From Anaeromyxobacter soli (GTDB lineage: Bacteria > Myxococcota > Myxococcia > Myxococcales > Anaeromyxobacteraceae), in assembly GCF_022808855.1 (NCBI RefSeq), contig NZ_JAKZLF010000005.1:1-51116 (forward strand): a DNA stretch of 51,116 nucleotides, given 5' to 3'. The notes below the pieces were generated by a model, which made no database searches, was not told the DNA's origin, and saw nothing but the letters and a program-made list of their open reading frames with translations. The position numbers were made by a program, and so were the translations under genes. Shown piece by piece: positions 41,520 through 51,116 of this stretch. Within the stretch, counting starts at the first letter, position 1; every line of letters starts with the position of its first letter.

Positions 41520-42479
41520 CTACCCGGCCTTGAGGCGCTCGCGCAGGGCTGGCACCGCCTGGAACAGGTCCGCGACGAGGCCGTAGTCGGCGATCTGGAA
41601 GATGGGCGCGTCCGCGTCCTTGTTGATCGCCACGATCACCTTCGCCCCCTTCATGCCCGCGACGTGCTGGATCGCGCCCGAGATCCCCGCGGCGACGTAG
41701 AGCTCCGGCGCGACCACCTTGCCGGTCTGCCCCACCTGCCAGTCGTTCGGCACCCAGCCGGCGTCGACCGCCGCGCGGGAGGCGCCCACCGCCGCGCCGA
41801 GGTCGTCGGCGAGCCCGGAGAGCGGGCCGAAGTCGCCCCGGGTGCCCCGGCCGCCCGCGACGACCACGCGCGCGTCGGTGAGCTCGGGCCGCTCGCTCTT
41901 CACCTCCTGCAGCTCCACGAAGCGCGTCCGGAGCGAGGCCGCGTCCACCGAGACCGGCAGCGGCGTGACCGAACCGCCCGGCGCCCGCGCCGCCGGCGCG
42001 AACTCCGTCGGGCGCACGCTGAACGCCTTCACCGTCCCGCGGAGCTCCACCTCCGCGATGACGTTCCCGGCCCACATCGGCCGGCGGAGCAGGATCTCCG
42101 CCCCCTCGCCCGCGACGGCGAGGACCTCGGTCGCGACCGCCGCGCCGAGCGCGACCGCAGCCCGGGGCAGGAGATCCTTTCCGTACGCGGTCGCGGCCGT
42201 GACGATCCAGCTCGCGCCGGCCACCCGCGCCGCGTCCGCGACCACCGGCGCGTGCGCCTCCGCGAGCGGGTGCGCCAGCACGGGCGCGTCGGCGAGGCGG
42301 ACCGCGACGCCGTGCGCGGCGAGCTCCTCCGCGGCCGCGGCGGCGCCGCTGCCGAGGACGAGCGCGCTCACCGTTCCGCCGGTGCGGCGCGCCACCTCTC
42401 GCGCGGCGGTGAGCGCGGACAGGGTGGCCTTCCTGAGGGTGCCGCGGGACTGCTCGGCGACGACGAGGACGTTCGACAT
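41520..42479 (-). CDS. etfA: Electron transfer flavoprotein subunit alpha
   Basis: The 319-residue protein has an N-terminal alpha/beta domain beginning [21 protein letters not shown] and the C-terminal FAD-binding domain (~200-310). The FAD domain carries [37 protein letters not shown] (read in parts), then [20 protein letters not shown] and [25 protein letters not shown], the ETF-alpha signature. It holds the FAD that receives electrons from the acyl-CoA dehydrogenase encoded upstream and passes them to ETF:quinone oxidoreductase. The gap to etfB is 16 bp; it is the last gene of the five-gene operon. Confidence 0.95.
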   Translation of the reverse strand: MSNVLVVAEQSRGTLRKATLSALTAAREVARRTGGTVSALVLGSGAAAAAEELAAHGVAVRLADAPVLAHPLAEAHAPVVADAARVAGASWIVTAATAYGKDLLPRAAVALGAAVATEVLAVAGEGAEILLRRPMWAGNVIAEVELRGTVKAFSVRPTEFAPAARAPGGSVTPLPVSVDAASLRTRFVELQEVKSERPELTDARVVVAGGRGTRGDFGPLSGLADDLGAAVGASRAAVDAGWVPNDWQVGQTGKVVAPELYVAAGISGAIQHVAGMKGAKVIVAINKDADAPIFQIADYGLVADLFQAVPALRERLKAG

Positions 42480-42495
42480 GGCGCGCTCGAAGGCC

Positions 42496-43299
42496 CTAGA
42501 GGACCTTCGCCTCGGCGTGAAGGCGGGTCCACAGCTCGGCGACGTCGGCGACCTTCACGCCGGCCTGCCGCCGCGGCGGGTCGAAGAGCCGCCGCACCAC
42601 CACCGCCGGCGCGAGCTCCACGCCGAGCGAGGCCGCGGGGATCTCGCGCACCTCCTTCTTCTTCGCCTTCATGATCCCGGGCAGCGACGCGAAGCGCGGC
42701 TTGTTGAGCCGGAGGTCCACCGTCACGACCGCCGGCAGCGCGACGTCGAGCGTCTCGACGCCGCCGTCCACCTCCCGCACGACGAGGGCGCGCCCGCCGT
42801 CCGCCGCGAGGACCACGCCGGGCTGCTTCTTCTGCTCGGCCTCGCTCTCGAGGCTCTCCTTCTTGGAGGCGAACGTCGCCTGCGGCCAGCCGAGGCGCGC
42901 GGCGAGCATCTGGCCGGTCTGGTTCTGATCGTCGTCGATGGCCTGCTTGCCGAGCAGGACGAGGTCGGGCCGCTCCTGCGCGACGAGCGCCTGGAGCAGC
43001 GCCGAGCCCACCCCCGGGTCGAGCGCGCCGTCGTGACGGACGAGGAGGCCGCGATCGGCGCCCATCGCGAGCGCGGCGCGGAGCTCGACCATCGCCGCCG
43101 CCCCGCCGATGCTCGCCACGACCACCTCGCCGCCGTGCTTCTCCTTGAGCCGCAGGGCCTCCTCGACGGCGATCTCGTCGAAGGGGTTCATCTTGTAGTT
43201 CACGCCGTCGGTGACGATGCCGGTCCCGTCCGGCCTCGCCCTGATCCTCGACTCCGGGTCCTCGACGCGCTTCACGGTGACGAGCAGCTTGAGGGGCAT
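42496..43299 (-). CDS. etfB: Electron transfer flavoprotein subunit beta
   Basis: The 267-residue protein starts MPLKLLVTVKRVEDPESRIR, with the ETF-beta markers VNYKMNPFDEIAVEEALRLKE near 34, GKQAIDDDQNQTGQMLAARLG near 116 and a C-terminal RFASLPGIMKAKKKEV recognition loop. It binds AMP and docks to the dehydrogenase together with EtfA. ATG 43299 was chosen from the family N terminus, with AGAGGAGA upstream. The frame runs open to 44712, which is only a shadow of the dehydrogenase gene. It lies between the acyl-CoA dehydrogenase and etfA genes in the same operon. Confidence 0.95.
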   Translation of the reverse strand: MPLKLLVTVKRVEDPESRIRARPDGTGIVTDGVNYKMNPFDEIAVEEALRLKEKHGGEVVVASIGGAAAMVELRAALAMGADRGLLVRHDGALDPGVGSALLQALVAQERPDLVLLGKQAIDDDQNQTGQMLAARLGWPQATFASKKESLESEAEQKKQPGVVLAADGGRALVVREVDGGVETLDVALPAVVTVDLRLNKPRFASLPGIMKAKKKEVREIPAASLGVELAPAVVVRRLFDPPRRQAGVKVADVAELWTRLHAEAKVL

Positions 43300-43352
43300 C
43301 TCGGCAGTTCTCCTCTGCGGTGGACGGCGTGATCCGAATCGCGAACCGTCGT

Positions 43353-45131
43353 TCAGAGCGGGTAGCGCTCGGACTCGAGCGCGGCGGCGGCGAGCCGCCG
43401 CTTCGCGGGGAGCAGGCCGGTGGCGTCGTACTTCGTGTACCGGCGGATGCCGCCGAGGAGGACCGTGAGCGTGTCTCCCTCGGCGACGTAGAACGCGGCC
43501 CGGCGGGCGGCGGCGGCGATCTTCTCGACGGCCGCGAAGGTGTGCACCTTCACGGCGGCCGCCGCGTCCGCGCGCAGCGACTCCGTCAGGCGCGGCGAGA
43601 TCTTCTCCGCCCTGAGGAGCGCGCTCTCGATCGCGAAGATCTGGATGGCCACGTCCGCGAGCGCGAGCAGCACCTCCTGCTCGTCCTTGAGCCCCTCCGC
43701 GTACCGCTGGACGGCGGCGCCTGACACCACGAGGAAGGTCTTCTTGAGGCCGCCGAGCACGGCCCGCTCGGCCGCGAAGGGCAGCGAGGGATCGAGCTCG
43801 TCGAGGGAGGGCGTCATGAGCCCCTCCAGCGCCTTCATCGCCTCCCGCTGCAGGGGCAGCTCGCCCTTCATCGCGCGGCGCAGGATGGTGCCCGGCACGA
43901 GGAGCCGGTTGATCTCGTTGGTGCCCTCGAAGATCCGGTTGATGCGCTCGTCCCGGTAGTACTTCTCCGCCGGGTACTCCTGGATGAACCCGTAGCCGCC
44001 GTGGATCTGGACCACCTCGTCGACCACGTCGGCGAGCACCTCGCTGCAGAACACCTTCGCGATCGCGCACTCGATCGCGTACTCCTCGATGCCCTGCTGG
44101 TAGGCCTCGTAGTAGCCCGCGGTGTCCTTCGGGATGGTGGCGAGCCGATCGTCGATGAGCCCGGCGAGCCGGTACACGAGCGACTCCGCGGCGAAGATGC
44201 CCGCGGTGAGGTCCGCGAGCTTCTCCTGGATGGCGCCGAAGCGGGCGATGGGCACGCCGAACTGCTTGCGCGCGTTCGCGTACGCGGCGCCGGTCCTGAA
44301 CGCCAGCTTCGCCGCGCCGGTCACCGCCGCGCCGAGCTTGAAGCGGCCGACGTTGAGCACGTTGAAGGCGATCTTGTGCCCCTTGCCGATCTCGCCGAGC
44401 ACGTTCTCGACCGGCACCTGGGCGCCCTCGAAGATGACCGAGGTCGTCGAGGAGCCCTTGATGCCGAGCTTCTTCTCCTCCGGGCCGACCGTGAGGCCCG
44501 GCGTCGATCGCTCGACGAGGAAGGCGGTGAAGTGCTTCTTGTCGATGCGCGCGAAGACCGTGAAGAGATCGGCGAAGCTGCCGTTCGTGATGAACTGCTT
44601 CGTGCCGTCGAGGACGTAGTGCTTGCCGTCGGGCGTGAGCGTCGCGGTGGTCTTCCCGCCGAGCGCGTCGCTCCCCGCCTCCGGCTCCGTCAGGCAGTAC
44701 GCCGCGCTCCACTCGCCCGTCACGAGCTTGGAGAGGTACCGGTCCTTCTGCGCCTCGGTCCCGTAGTACACGAGGGGCAGCGTGCCGATGCCGCTGTGCG
44801 CCGCGTAGGACACGGAGAACGCGCCGGCCGCGCCCATGCGCTCCGCGGCGAGCATGCTCGTCGCCTTGTCGAGCGCGAGCCCGCCGTACGCCTCCGGCGC
44901 GTCGATCATGAGCAGGCCCGCCTCGCCCGCCTTGCGCATGAGCGCGGCGGAGAGCCCCGGCTCCTGGTGCTCGAGCCGGTCGAGCACGGGCGTCACGTCG
45001 TCGCGGACGAACTGGTCCGCGGTGTGCGCGATCTGCCGCTGCTCCTCCGTGAAGTCCTCCGGCGTGAAGACGTCGTCCTTCGTCGCCTCGGTGATGAGGT
45101 ACTCCGCGCCCTTGAAGAGTCTCGCCGCCAT
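43353..45131 (-). CDS. fadE: Acyl-CoA dehydrogenase, FadE-like
   Basis: The 592-residue flavoenzyme catalyses the first beta-oxidation step, making trans-2-enoyl-CoA and reducing its FAD. Domains in order: N-terminal helical (~25-145; DQFVRDDVTPVLDRLEHQEPG), middle beta (~150-260; AYCLTEPEAGSDALGGKTTA), C-terminal helical (~265-420; GRFKLGAAVTGAAKLAFRTG, RFGAIQEKLADLTAGIFAAES, then IQEYPAEKYYRDERINRIFEGTNEINRLL, where the E in IFEGTNE is the usual catalytic base region), plus a ~170-residue C-terminal extension as in the long-chain FadE/VLCAD group. ATG 45131 has GGAGGTGA 2 bp upstream. Length and neighbours match Bacillus FadE (fadNAE). Confidence 0.93.
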   Translation of the reverse strand: MAARLFKGAEYLITEATKDDVFTPEDFTEEQRQIAHTADQFVRDDVTPVLDRLEHQEPGLSAALMRKAGEAGLLMIDAPEAYGGLALDKATSMLAAERMGAAGAFSVSYAAHSGIGTLPLVYYGTEAQKDRYLSKLVTGEWSAAYCLTEPEAGSDALGGKTTATLTPDGKHYVLDGTKQFITNGSFADLFTVFARIDKKHFTAFLVERSTPGLTVGPEEKKLGIKGSSTTSVIFEGAQVPVENVLGEIGKGHKIAFNVLNVGRFKLGAAVTGAAKLAFRTGAAYANARKQFGVPIARFGAIQEKLADLTAGIFAAESLVYRLAGLIDDRLATIPKDTAGYYEAYQQGIEEYAIECAIAKVFCSEVLADVVDEVVQIHGGYGFIQEYPAEKYYRDERINRIFEGTNEINRLLVPGTILRRAMKGELPLQREAMKALEGLMTPSLDELDPSLPFAAERAVLGGLKKTFLVVSGAAVQRYAEGLKDEQEVLLALADVAIQIFAIESALLRAEKISPRLTESLRADAAAAVKVHTFAAVEKIAAAARRAAFYVAEGDTLTVLLGGIRRYTKYDATGLLPAKRRLAAAALESERYPL

Positions 45132-45168
45132 GGTCACCTCCGGATGCCCTGTACGAAGCCGCGCGTCG

Positions 45169-46341
45169 CTAGGCGCGCTCGAAGACCGCCGCCGCGCCCA
45201 TCCCGCCGCCGATGCACATCGACACGATCCCGTAGCGCTCTCCCGTCCGCGCGAGCCCGTGCAGCAGCGTCGCGGTGAGCTTGGCGCCGGTGCAGCCGAG
45301 CGGGTGGCCGAGGGCGATGGCGCCGCCCGTCGGGTTCACGCGCGCCGGGTCGAGGCCGAGCGCGCGCACGCAGGTGAGGGCCTGCACCGCGAAGGCCTCG
45401 TTGAGCTCCACCTGCCCGACGTCCGCCTGGCGGACGCCCGCCCGCGCGAGCGCGGCCGGGATGGCCTCGATCGGGCCGACGCCCATGATCTCCGGCGGCA
45501 CGCCCTTCACCGCGTACGAGACGAACCGGCCGAGCGGCGTGAGCTTCGTGCGGGCGAGGAACGCCTCCGACACCACCAGGACCGCGGCCGCGCCGTCGGT
45601 CATCTGCGAGGCGTTCCCGGCCGTGACGCTCCCGTCCACCTTGAACGCGGGCTTGAGCCGCGCGAGCCCCTCTCGCGTCGTGTCGGCGCGGACGCCGTCG
45701 TCCGCGTCCACCCGCTCCTGCCGGCGCTCCAGCTTGCCGCCCACGAGCGCCACCCGCTCGACGTCCACCGGGGCGAGCTCGCCCGCGAACAGCCCCTTCG
45801 CCTGGGCGGCCGCGGCGCGCGCGTGGCTCTCCGCCGCGAGCGCGTCCTGGTCCTCGCGCGAGACGCGGTAGCGCGAGGCGACGAGCTCGGCGGTGACACC
45901 CATCGCGGCGTAGGACTCCGGCCAGTCCGCGGCGAGCCCGGGGTTCGCGCTGAACTTCGCGCCGCCCATCGGGACGAGGCTCATGCTCTCCGCGCCGCCC
46001 GCGACGATGGCGTCGGCGTGGCCGGCCAGGATCCGCTCGGCGGCGGTCGCGATCGCCTGGAGGCCCGAGGCGCAGAAGCGGTTCACCGTCTGGCCGGGGA
46101 CCTCCACCGGCAGGCCCGCGCGCAGCGCCGCGACGCGGCCCAGGTTCATGCCTTGCTCGCCCTCCGGGAAGGCGCAGCCCATGATGACGTCCTCGACGGC
46201 GTGCGGCTCGACCCGCGCGCGCTCGAGGAGCGCGCGGATCGCCGTCGCGGCGAGGTCGTCCGGGCGGACGTCCCGGAGCTTTCCCTTCTTGGCCTTGCAG
46301 CCGGGGGTGCGGACTGCGGCGAGGACGTAGGCTCCACTCAT
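45169..46341 (-). CDS. fadA: Acetyl-CoA C-acyltransferase (thiolase)
   Basis: The 390-residue thiolase carries the nucleophile Cys in QTVNRFCASGLQAIATA (C90), the middle signature VELNEAFAVQALTC, GGAIALGHPLGCTGAK with the active-site His near 346, and the second active Cys in SMCIGGGMGAA near 376. It cleaves 3-ketoacyl-CoA to acetyl-CoA and shortened acyl-CoA, the last step of each cycle. ATG 46341 has GAGGTGAT upstream and was preferred to the GTG three codons earlier. It lies 22 bp after fadN and 37 bp before fadE in one transcription unit. Confidence 0.93.
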   Translation of the reverse strand: MSGAYVLAAVRTPGCKAKKGKLRDVRPDDLAATAIRALLERARVEPHAVEDVIMGCAFPEGEQGMNLGRVAALRAGLPVEVPGQTVNRFCASGLQAIATAAERILAGHADAIVAGGAESMSLVPMGGAKFSANPGLAADWPESYAAMGVTAELVASRYRVSREDQDALAAESHARAAAAQAKGLFAGELAPVDVERVALVGGKLERRQERVDADDGVRADTTREGLARLKPAFKVDGSVTAGNASQMTDGAAAVLVVSEAFLARTKLTPLGRFVSYAVKGVPPEIMGVGPIEAIPAALARAGVRQADVGQVELNEAFAVQALTCVRALGLDPARVNPTGGAIALGHPLGCTGAKLTATLLHGLARTGERYGIVSMCIGGGMGAAAVFERA

Positions 46342-46363
46342 GGCGATCACCTCTTGCCGTCGT

Positions 46364-48751
46364 TCAGTTGCGGAGCGGCTTGCCCTTCTTCAGCATGTGC
46401 TGGATCCGCTCGAGGGTCTTCCGCTCGCCGCAGAGGCGCAGGAAGGCCTCCCGCTCGAGGTCGAGCAGCCACTGCTCGGTGACGGCGGTGCCGGCGGGGA
46501 CGTCGCCCCCGGTGATGACGCCGGCGATCGTCTTCCCGAGCTTCTCCTCGTACTCGGTGATGAAGCCGCCCATCCGCATGTTCCAGAGCTGGGTGGCGAG
46601 GCTCGCGGCGACGCTCCGGCCCGGCGCCCTCAGGTCCGTCGCCGGCTCGCCCGGGCGGTGGTTCGCGGCGAGCGCGAGGACGCGCGCCTTCGCGTCGTGC
46701 ACCAGCCGGTCCGGCGAGAGCGTGACGCCGTCGCCCGGCCGGAGGAGCCCCATGCCGCGGAGCTCGTCGGCGGAGGCGCTCACCTTCGCGGTGGCGATGG
46801 TGGTGAAGTGCTTGAACAGGAAGGGAGAGACGTCCGTCTCGTACTGCTCCGCGAGCCGGATGGCGCGGAGCGCGAGCTCCTTCGTGCCGCCGCCGGCGGG
46901 CAGGAGCCCGACGCCGATCTCCACGAGCCCCATGTACGTCTCGGCGAGGGGGTTCATCGCGGTGGCGTGCAGGCAGACCTCGCAGCCGCCGCCGAGCGCG
47001 AGCCCGTGCGGCGCGGCCACCACCGGCACCCGCGCGTACTTCACCGCCATCATGGCCCGCTGGAACGCCCGCACGGTGAGCGCGATCTCGTCGTAGGCGC
47101 CCTCCGCGATGGCCATCGCCACGAGCATCAGGTTCGCGCCGGCCGAGAACGCCTGGCCCTGGTTCGCGATGACGAGCCCCTGGCCCTCCGTCTCGGCGCG
47201 CCGCAGCGCCTCGTGGACCATGGCGAGCACGTCGTTGCCGATGGCGTTCATCTTGGTGTGGAACTCGAGGCAGAAGACGCCGTCACCGAGATCCAGGACC
47301 GACGCGCCCGCGTTCCGCTCCACGACCGCGCCCGCCTTCGCGAGCACGGTGAGGTCGAGGTGGTCCGCCGGCCGCGGCACCTCCAGCCAGCCGCCGCCGT
47401 GGGCGAGGTCGACGAACCGCCGCTTCCCGCCCTCCTCCGAGTAGAAGGACGGCACGCCGTACAGGGCGGCCGGGACCTTCACGCCGTCCGCCTCGGCGCG
47501 CCGCACGAGCTCGGCGACGCCGATCGCGTCCATCATCTCGAAGGGCCCGAGCTCCCAGCCGAAGCCCCAGCGCATCGCGGCGTCGACGTTCACCACGTCG
47601 TCCGCGATCTCCGGGATCCGGGCGAAGGCGTAGAGGAGGGTGTCGCGCAGGCTCCGCCACGCGAACGTCGCGGCCGGATCGTTGCCGGCGAGCACGGCGC
47701 GGAGGCGCTTCCCCGGGTCGTCGATCCCCTTCGCCGCCTCCACCGACGGGAACCGCGGCTTCCTCGCCGGGACGTACTCGCCCGAGCGGTGGTCGAAGAA
47801 GAGGACCTGGCTCCCCTCCTGCCCCTTCGTCTTCTTGAAGAAGCCGCCCTTCGTCTTATTGCCGAGCAGCCCGCGCTGGATCATCCCCTCGACGAACTCG
47901 GGCAGGAGGAAGGAGGCGCGGCGCTCGTCCCCCGGCAACAGCTCGTACGAGTTCCGCGCGACGTGGGCGAGGGTGTCGAGGCCGACGAGGTCGGCGGTGC
48001 GGAAGGCCGCGCTCTTCGGGCGCGCGGTGGCCGGCCCGGCGACCGCGTCGACCTCCTCCACGGTGAGGCCGAGCTCCACCATGTGGTGGATGGCGTTGCA
48101 CAGCGAGAACACGCCGATCCGGTTGGCGACGAAGTTCGGCGTGTCCTTGGCGGTGACGATGCCCTTCCCGAGCCGCACGCGGATGAGCTCCGCCATCCGC
48201 GCGACGACCGCCGGGTCGGTGTAGCGCGAGGAGACGAGCTCGACGAGCCGCATGTAGCGCGGGGGGTTGAAGAAGTGGGTGACGAGCAGGCGCGGCCGGA
48301 GCGGCTCGGGGAGCGCCTCCGCGAGCGCGTTCACCGAGAGCCCGCTCGTGTTCGTCGAGAGCACCACGTCGGGCCTGAGGTGCGGGGCGAGGCGCGCGAG
48401 GAGGGCCCGCTTCACCTCCAGGTTCTCGAGGACGACCTCGATCACCCAGTCGCAGTCGCGGAGGCGCGGCAGGTCGTCCTCGAGGTTGCCCACCTCGATG
48501 CGCGCCGCGTACGCGGGCAGGTAGAGCGGCGCGGGCGAGAGCTTCTCGAGCCCGGCCCGCGCGGCCGCGGCGAGCCGGTCGCGCACCGGCCGGTCCGAGA
48601 GCCCGAGCCCCGCCGCGCGCTCCTCCGCGGTCGGCTCCCTCGGGACGATGTCCAGCAGGAGCACGCGGAGCCCGGCGTTCGCGAGCTGGGCGGCGATCGT
48701 CGCCCCCATCACCCCCGACCCGAGCACCGCCACCTTCTCGATCCGTTCCAT
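46364..48751 (-). CDS. fadN: 3-hydroxyacyl-CoA dehydrogenase/enoyl-CoA hydratase fusion, FadN-like
   Basis: The 795-residue bifunctional enzyme has the dehydrogenase first: NAD-binding VAVLGSGVMGATIAAQLANAG (~8-28), STNTSGLSVNALAEAL and LLVTHFFNPPRYMRLVELVS (~160-180), then the C-terminal HAD domain (~200-400). The enoyl-CoA hydratase/isomerase domain comes after it (~480-690; AFSAGANLMLVA, APHGLALGGGCEVCLHA, GLVEIGVGLLPAGGGTKELA). This dehydrogenase-first order is that of Bacillus subtilis FadN, the reverse of E. coli FadB. It hydrates enoyl-CoA and oxidises 3-hydroxyacyl-CoA. ATG 48751 starts the Rossmann fold. It is the first gene of the operon and diverges from the sigma-54 activator. Confidence 0.93.
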   Translation of the reverse strand: MERIEKVAVLGSGVMGATIAAQLANAGLRVLLLDIVPREPTAEERAAGLGLSDRPVRDRLAAAARAGLEKLSPAPLYLPAYAARIEVGNLEDDLPRLRDCDWVIEVVLENLEVKRALLARLAPHLRPDVVLSTNTSGLSVNALAEALPEPLRPRLLVTHFFNPPRYMRLVELVSSRYTDPAVVARMAELIRVRLGKGIVTAKDTPNFVANRIGVFSLCNAIHHMVELGLTVEEVDAVAGPATARPKSAAFRTADLVGLDTLAHVARNSYELLPGDERRASFLLPEFVEGMIQRGLLGNKTKGGFFKKTKGQEGSQVLFFDHRSGEYVPARKPRFPSVEAAKGIDDPGKRLRAVLAGNDPAATFAWRSLRDTLLYAFARIPEIADDVVNVDAAMRWGFGWELGPFEMMDAIGVAELVRRAEADGVKVPAALYGVPSFYSEEGGKRRFVDLAHGGGWLEVPRPADHLDLTVLAKAGAVVERNAGASVLDLGDGVFCLEFHTKMNAIGNDVLAMVHEALRRAETEGQGLVIANQGQAFSAGANLMLVAMAIAEGAYDEIALTVRAFQRAMMAVKYARVPVVAAPHGLALGGGCEVCLHATAMNPLAETYMGLVEIGVGLLPAGGGTKELALRAIRLAEQYETDVSPFLFKHFTTIATAKVSASADELRGMGLLRPGDGVTLSPDRLVHDAKARVLALAANHRPGEPATDLRAPGRSVAASLATQLWNMRMGGFITEYEEKLGKTIAGVITGGDVPAGTAVTEQWLLDLEREAFLRLCGERKTLERIQHMLKKGKPLRN

Positions 48752-48865
48752 GGTCGCTCTCCCTGGTGGCGGGTCTTCGCGTGCGCGTCCGCGCATCGCG
48801 CTACACCTTCGGTTCATCCCGAGCCGCCCCCGGGGCGGGAGCGGCTCGGACGCGATCGGCTCCAT

Positions 48866-48881
48866 TGCATCCAGCGCACCC
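48866..48881 (-). promoter_or_regulatory. Candidate sigma-54 (-24/-12) promoter for the fadN operon
   Basis: Read leftward, GGGTGCGCTGGATGCA has GG and GC spaced by exactly 10 bp, with TGCA at -12 and the C of GGNNC at -24. A start near 48855 gives a leader of about 100 nt to the fadN ATG. The adjacent GAFTGA-type activator makes it plausible. GG-N10-GC occurs by chance in GC-rich DNA, so confidence is modest. Confidence 0.35.
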
Positions 48882-48904
48882 GCACGCGGCCATCGGGCGC
48901 ACCT

Positions 48905-48923
48905 GGGTACAACCCTGCGGGTT
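48905..48923. promoter_or_regulatory. Nested inverted repeats, candidate activator binding site
   Basis: GGGT-ACA-ACCC (48905-48915) overlaps AACCC-TGC-GGGTT (48911-48923). Both are perfect. They lie 25-45 bp upstream of the -24/-12 candidate and about 145 bp before the activator ATG, a suitable spot for a Fis-type helix-turn-helix dimer. Confidence 0.4.
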
Positions 48924-49066
48924 CGCGGACGATCGCCTTGCGGGCGCGGCCATCAGGCCCCCGACGGGGCGGCGCCTCGGTGCACCGCACGCGGAACAGG
49001 TATGCTCCGAACCCGGTACACCGCCGGCGCTGGGCCGGGAGCGTCGCGAACCCGAGGAGGAGCCCG

Positions 49067-51001
<1,935 letters not shown>

Positions 51002-51116
51002 CCATCACCTAAACGATTCGCGAACAGGCGAGCGTAGCGAGCCCGCCGGGGCGGCGCCGCGGAAGCGGCGAAGCCGCCACGGGGGGCGCCCGCGGGCCCG
51101 CGCCGCGGGGGGGGGG
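51002..51116. other. Downstream tail and contig edge
   Basis: This is non-coding sequence after the activator stop. GCGGC-GAA-GCCGC (51065-51077) is a small hairpin that could terminate transcription. The last bases are a run of G, typical of a sequence end. Nothing else was seen. Confidence 0.4.

Larger units (their letters stand above)
48752..49066. other. Divergent regulatory region of beta-oxidation operon and activator
   Basis: These 315 bp lie between the fadN start (leftward) and the sigma-54 activator start (rightward). No gene is supported. It carries a -24/-12-like element facing fadN, nested inverted repeats, the GAGGAGGAG ribosome site of the activator and the fadN leader. It is the natural place for control of the operon. 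Confidence 0.6.

Noticed and set aside
48904-48918. Rightward GG-N10-GC element that could be a sigma-54 promoter for the activator itself
   Set aside because: The -24 lacks the CAC after TGG and the -12 lacks TT, and GG-N10-GC is frequent in DNA of this composition. The same bases are better explained as the nested inverted repeats.
46340-49066. Upstream extension of the sigma-54 activator frame over the fadN gene
   Set aside because: Antisense to fadN and without domain content. The PrpR_N domain and ribosome site start at 49067.
51080-51116. G-rich tail as a quadruplex or regulatory element
   Set aside because: It ends in an uninterrupted G run at the window edge, more likely an assembly end than a functional signal.

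Overview
The window is about 51 kb of very GC-rich DNA (third codon positions are almost all G or C). The gene content points to a Myxococcota/deltaproteobacterial chromosome, most like Anaeromyxobacter: many lipoproteins, a hybrid histidine kinase, a sigma-54 activator, a chemotaxis receptor, a WS/DGAT acyltransferase and a HYH-type REP transposase family member. Genus assignment is inference from gene content and composition. I see no rRNA, tRNA, CRISPR array, complete insertion sequence or prophage. I call 41 protein genes. Because the GC content is so high, many long open frames on the opposite strand or in other frames are shadows, and they were left out. The sequence ends in a G run that looks like a contig edge.

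Layout. 0.1-1.0 kb: a HUH/Y1-type transposase-family gene, followed by a hairpin and a cluster of 13-bp direct repeats that runs up to the start codon of a glycosyltransferase. 1.3-4.8 kb: the glycosyltransferase and, converging on and overlapping it, an MMPL/RND-type exporter. 4.9-8.2 kb: an overlapping three-gene envelope operon (PhnD-like binding protein, predicted outer-membrane barrel, lipoprotein), then another lipoprotein. 8.3-9.9 kb: a DUF2277 protein and a YcaQ-like winged-helix protein. 10.0-15.0 kb: an L,D-transpeptidase lipoprotein divergent from a three-gene thiol-redox operon (VKOR fused to a DsbA-like domain, a cysteine-rich OmpA-like protein, a TlpA-like lipoprotein). 15.1-17.2 kb: a TIGR03118-type secreted protein and a periplasmic cupin. 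17.4-24.8 kb: an EF-hand membrane protein, a hybrid sensor kinase, an OmpA lipoprotein, a WS/DGAT acyltransferase and a PsiE-like protein. 24.8-32.1 kb: a methyltransferase, an M28-PDZ peptidase overlapping a TolB-like beta-propeller lipoprotein, a LysR regulator divergent from a small protein, an M19 dipeptidase and a membrane protein. 32.1-41.5 kb: an AsmA-like protein, several small unknown proteins, a saccharopine-dehydrogenase-like reductase and a chemotaxis receptor.

The best understood block is 41.5-51.0 kb: a leftward fatty-acid beta-oxidation operon in the order fadN-fadA-fadE-etfB-etfA. It gives hydratase/dehydrogenase, thiolase, acyl-CoA dehydrogenase and the electron-transfer flavoprotein that takes the dehydrogenase electrons. 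Divergent from it is a PrpR_N-PAS-AAA+-Fis sigma-54 activator, and the intergenic region carries a -24/-12-like element and nested inverted repeats, so local control of the operon is plausible.

The least explained parts are the VKOR-DsbA/OmpA/TlpA operon, the 4.9-7.5 kb envelope operon, the 743-residue EF-hand membrane protein, a possible anti-Shine-Dalgarno hairpin in front of the cupin gene, and several perfect inverted or tandem repeats between genes.
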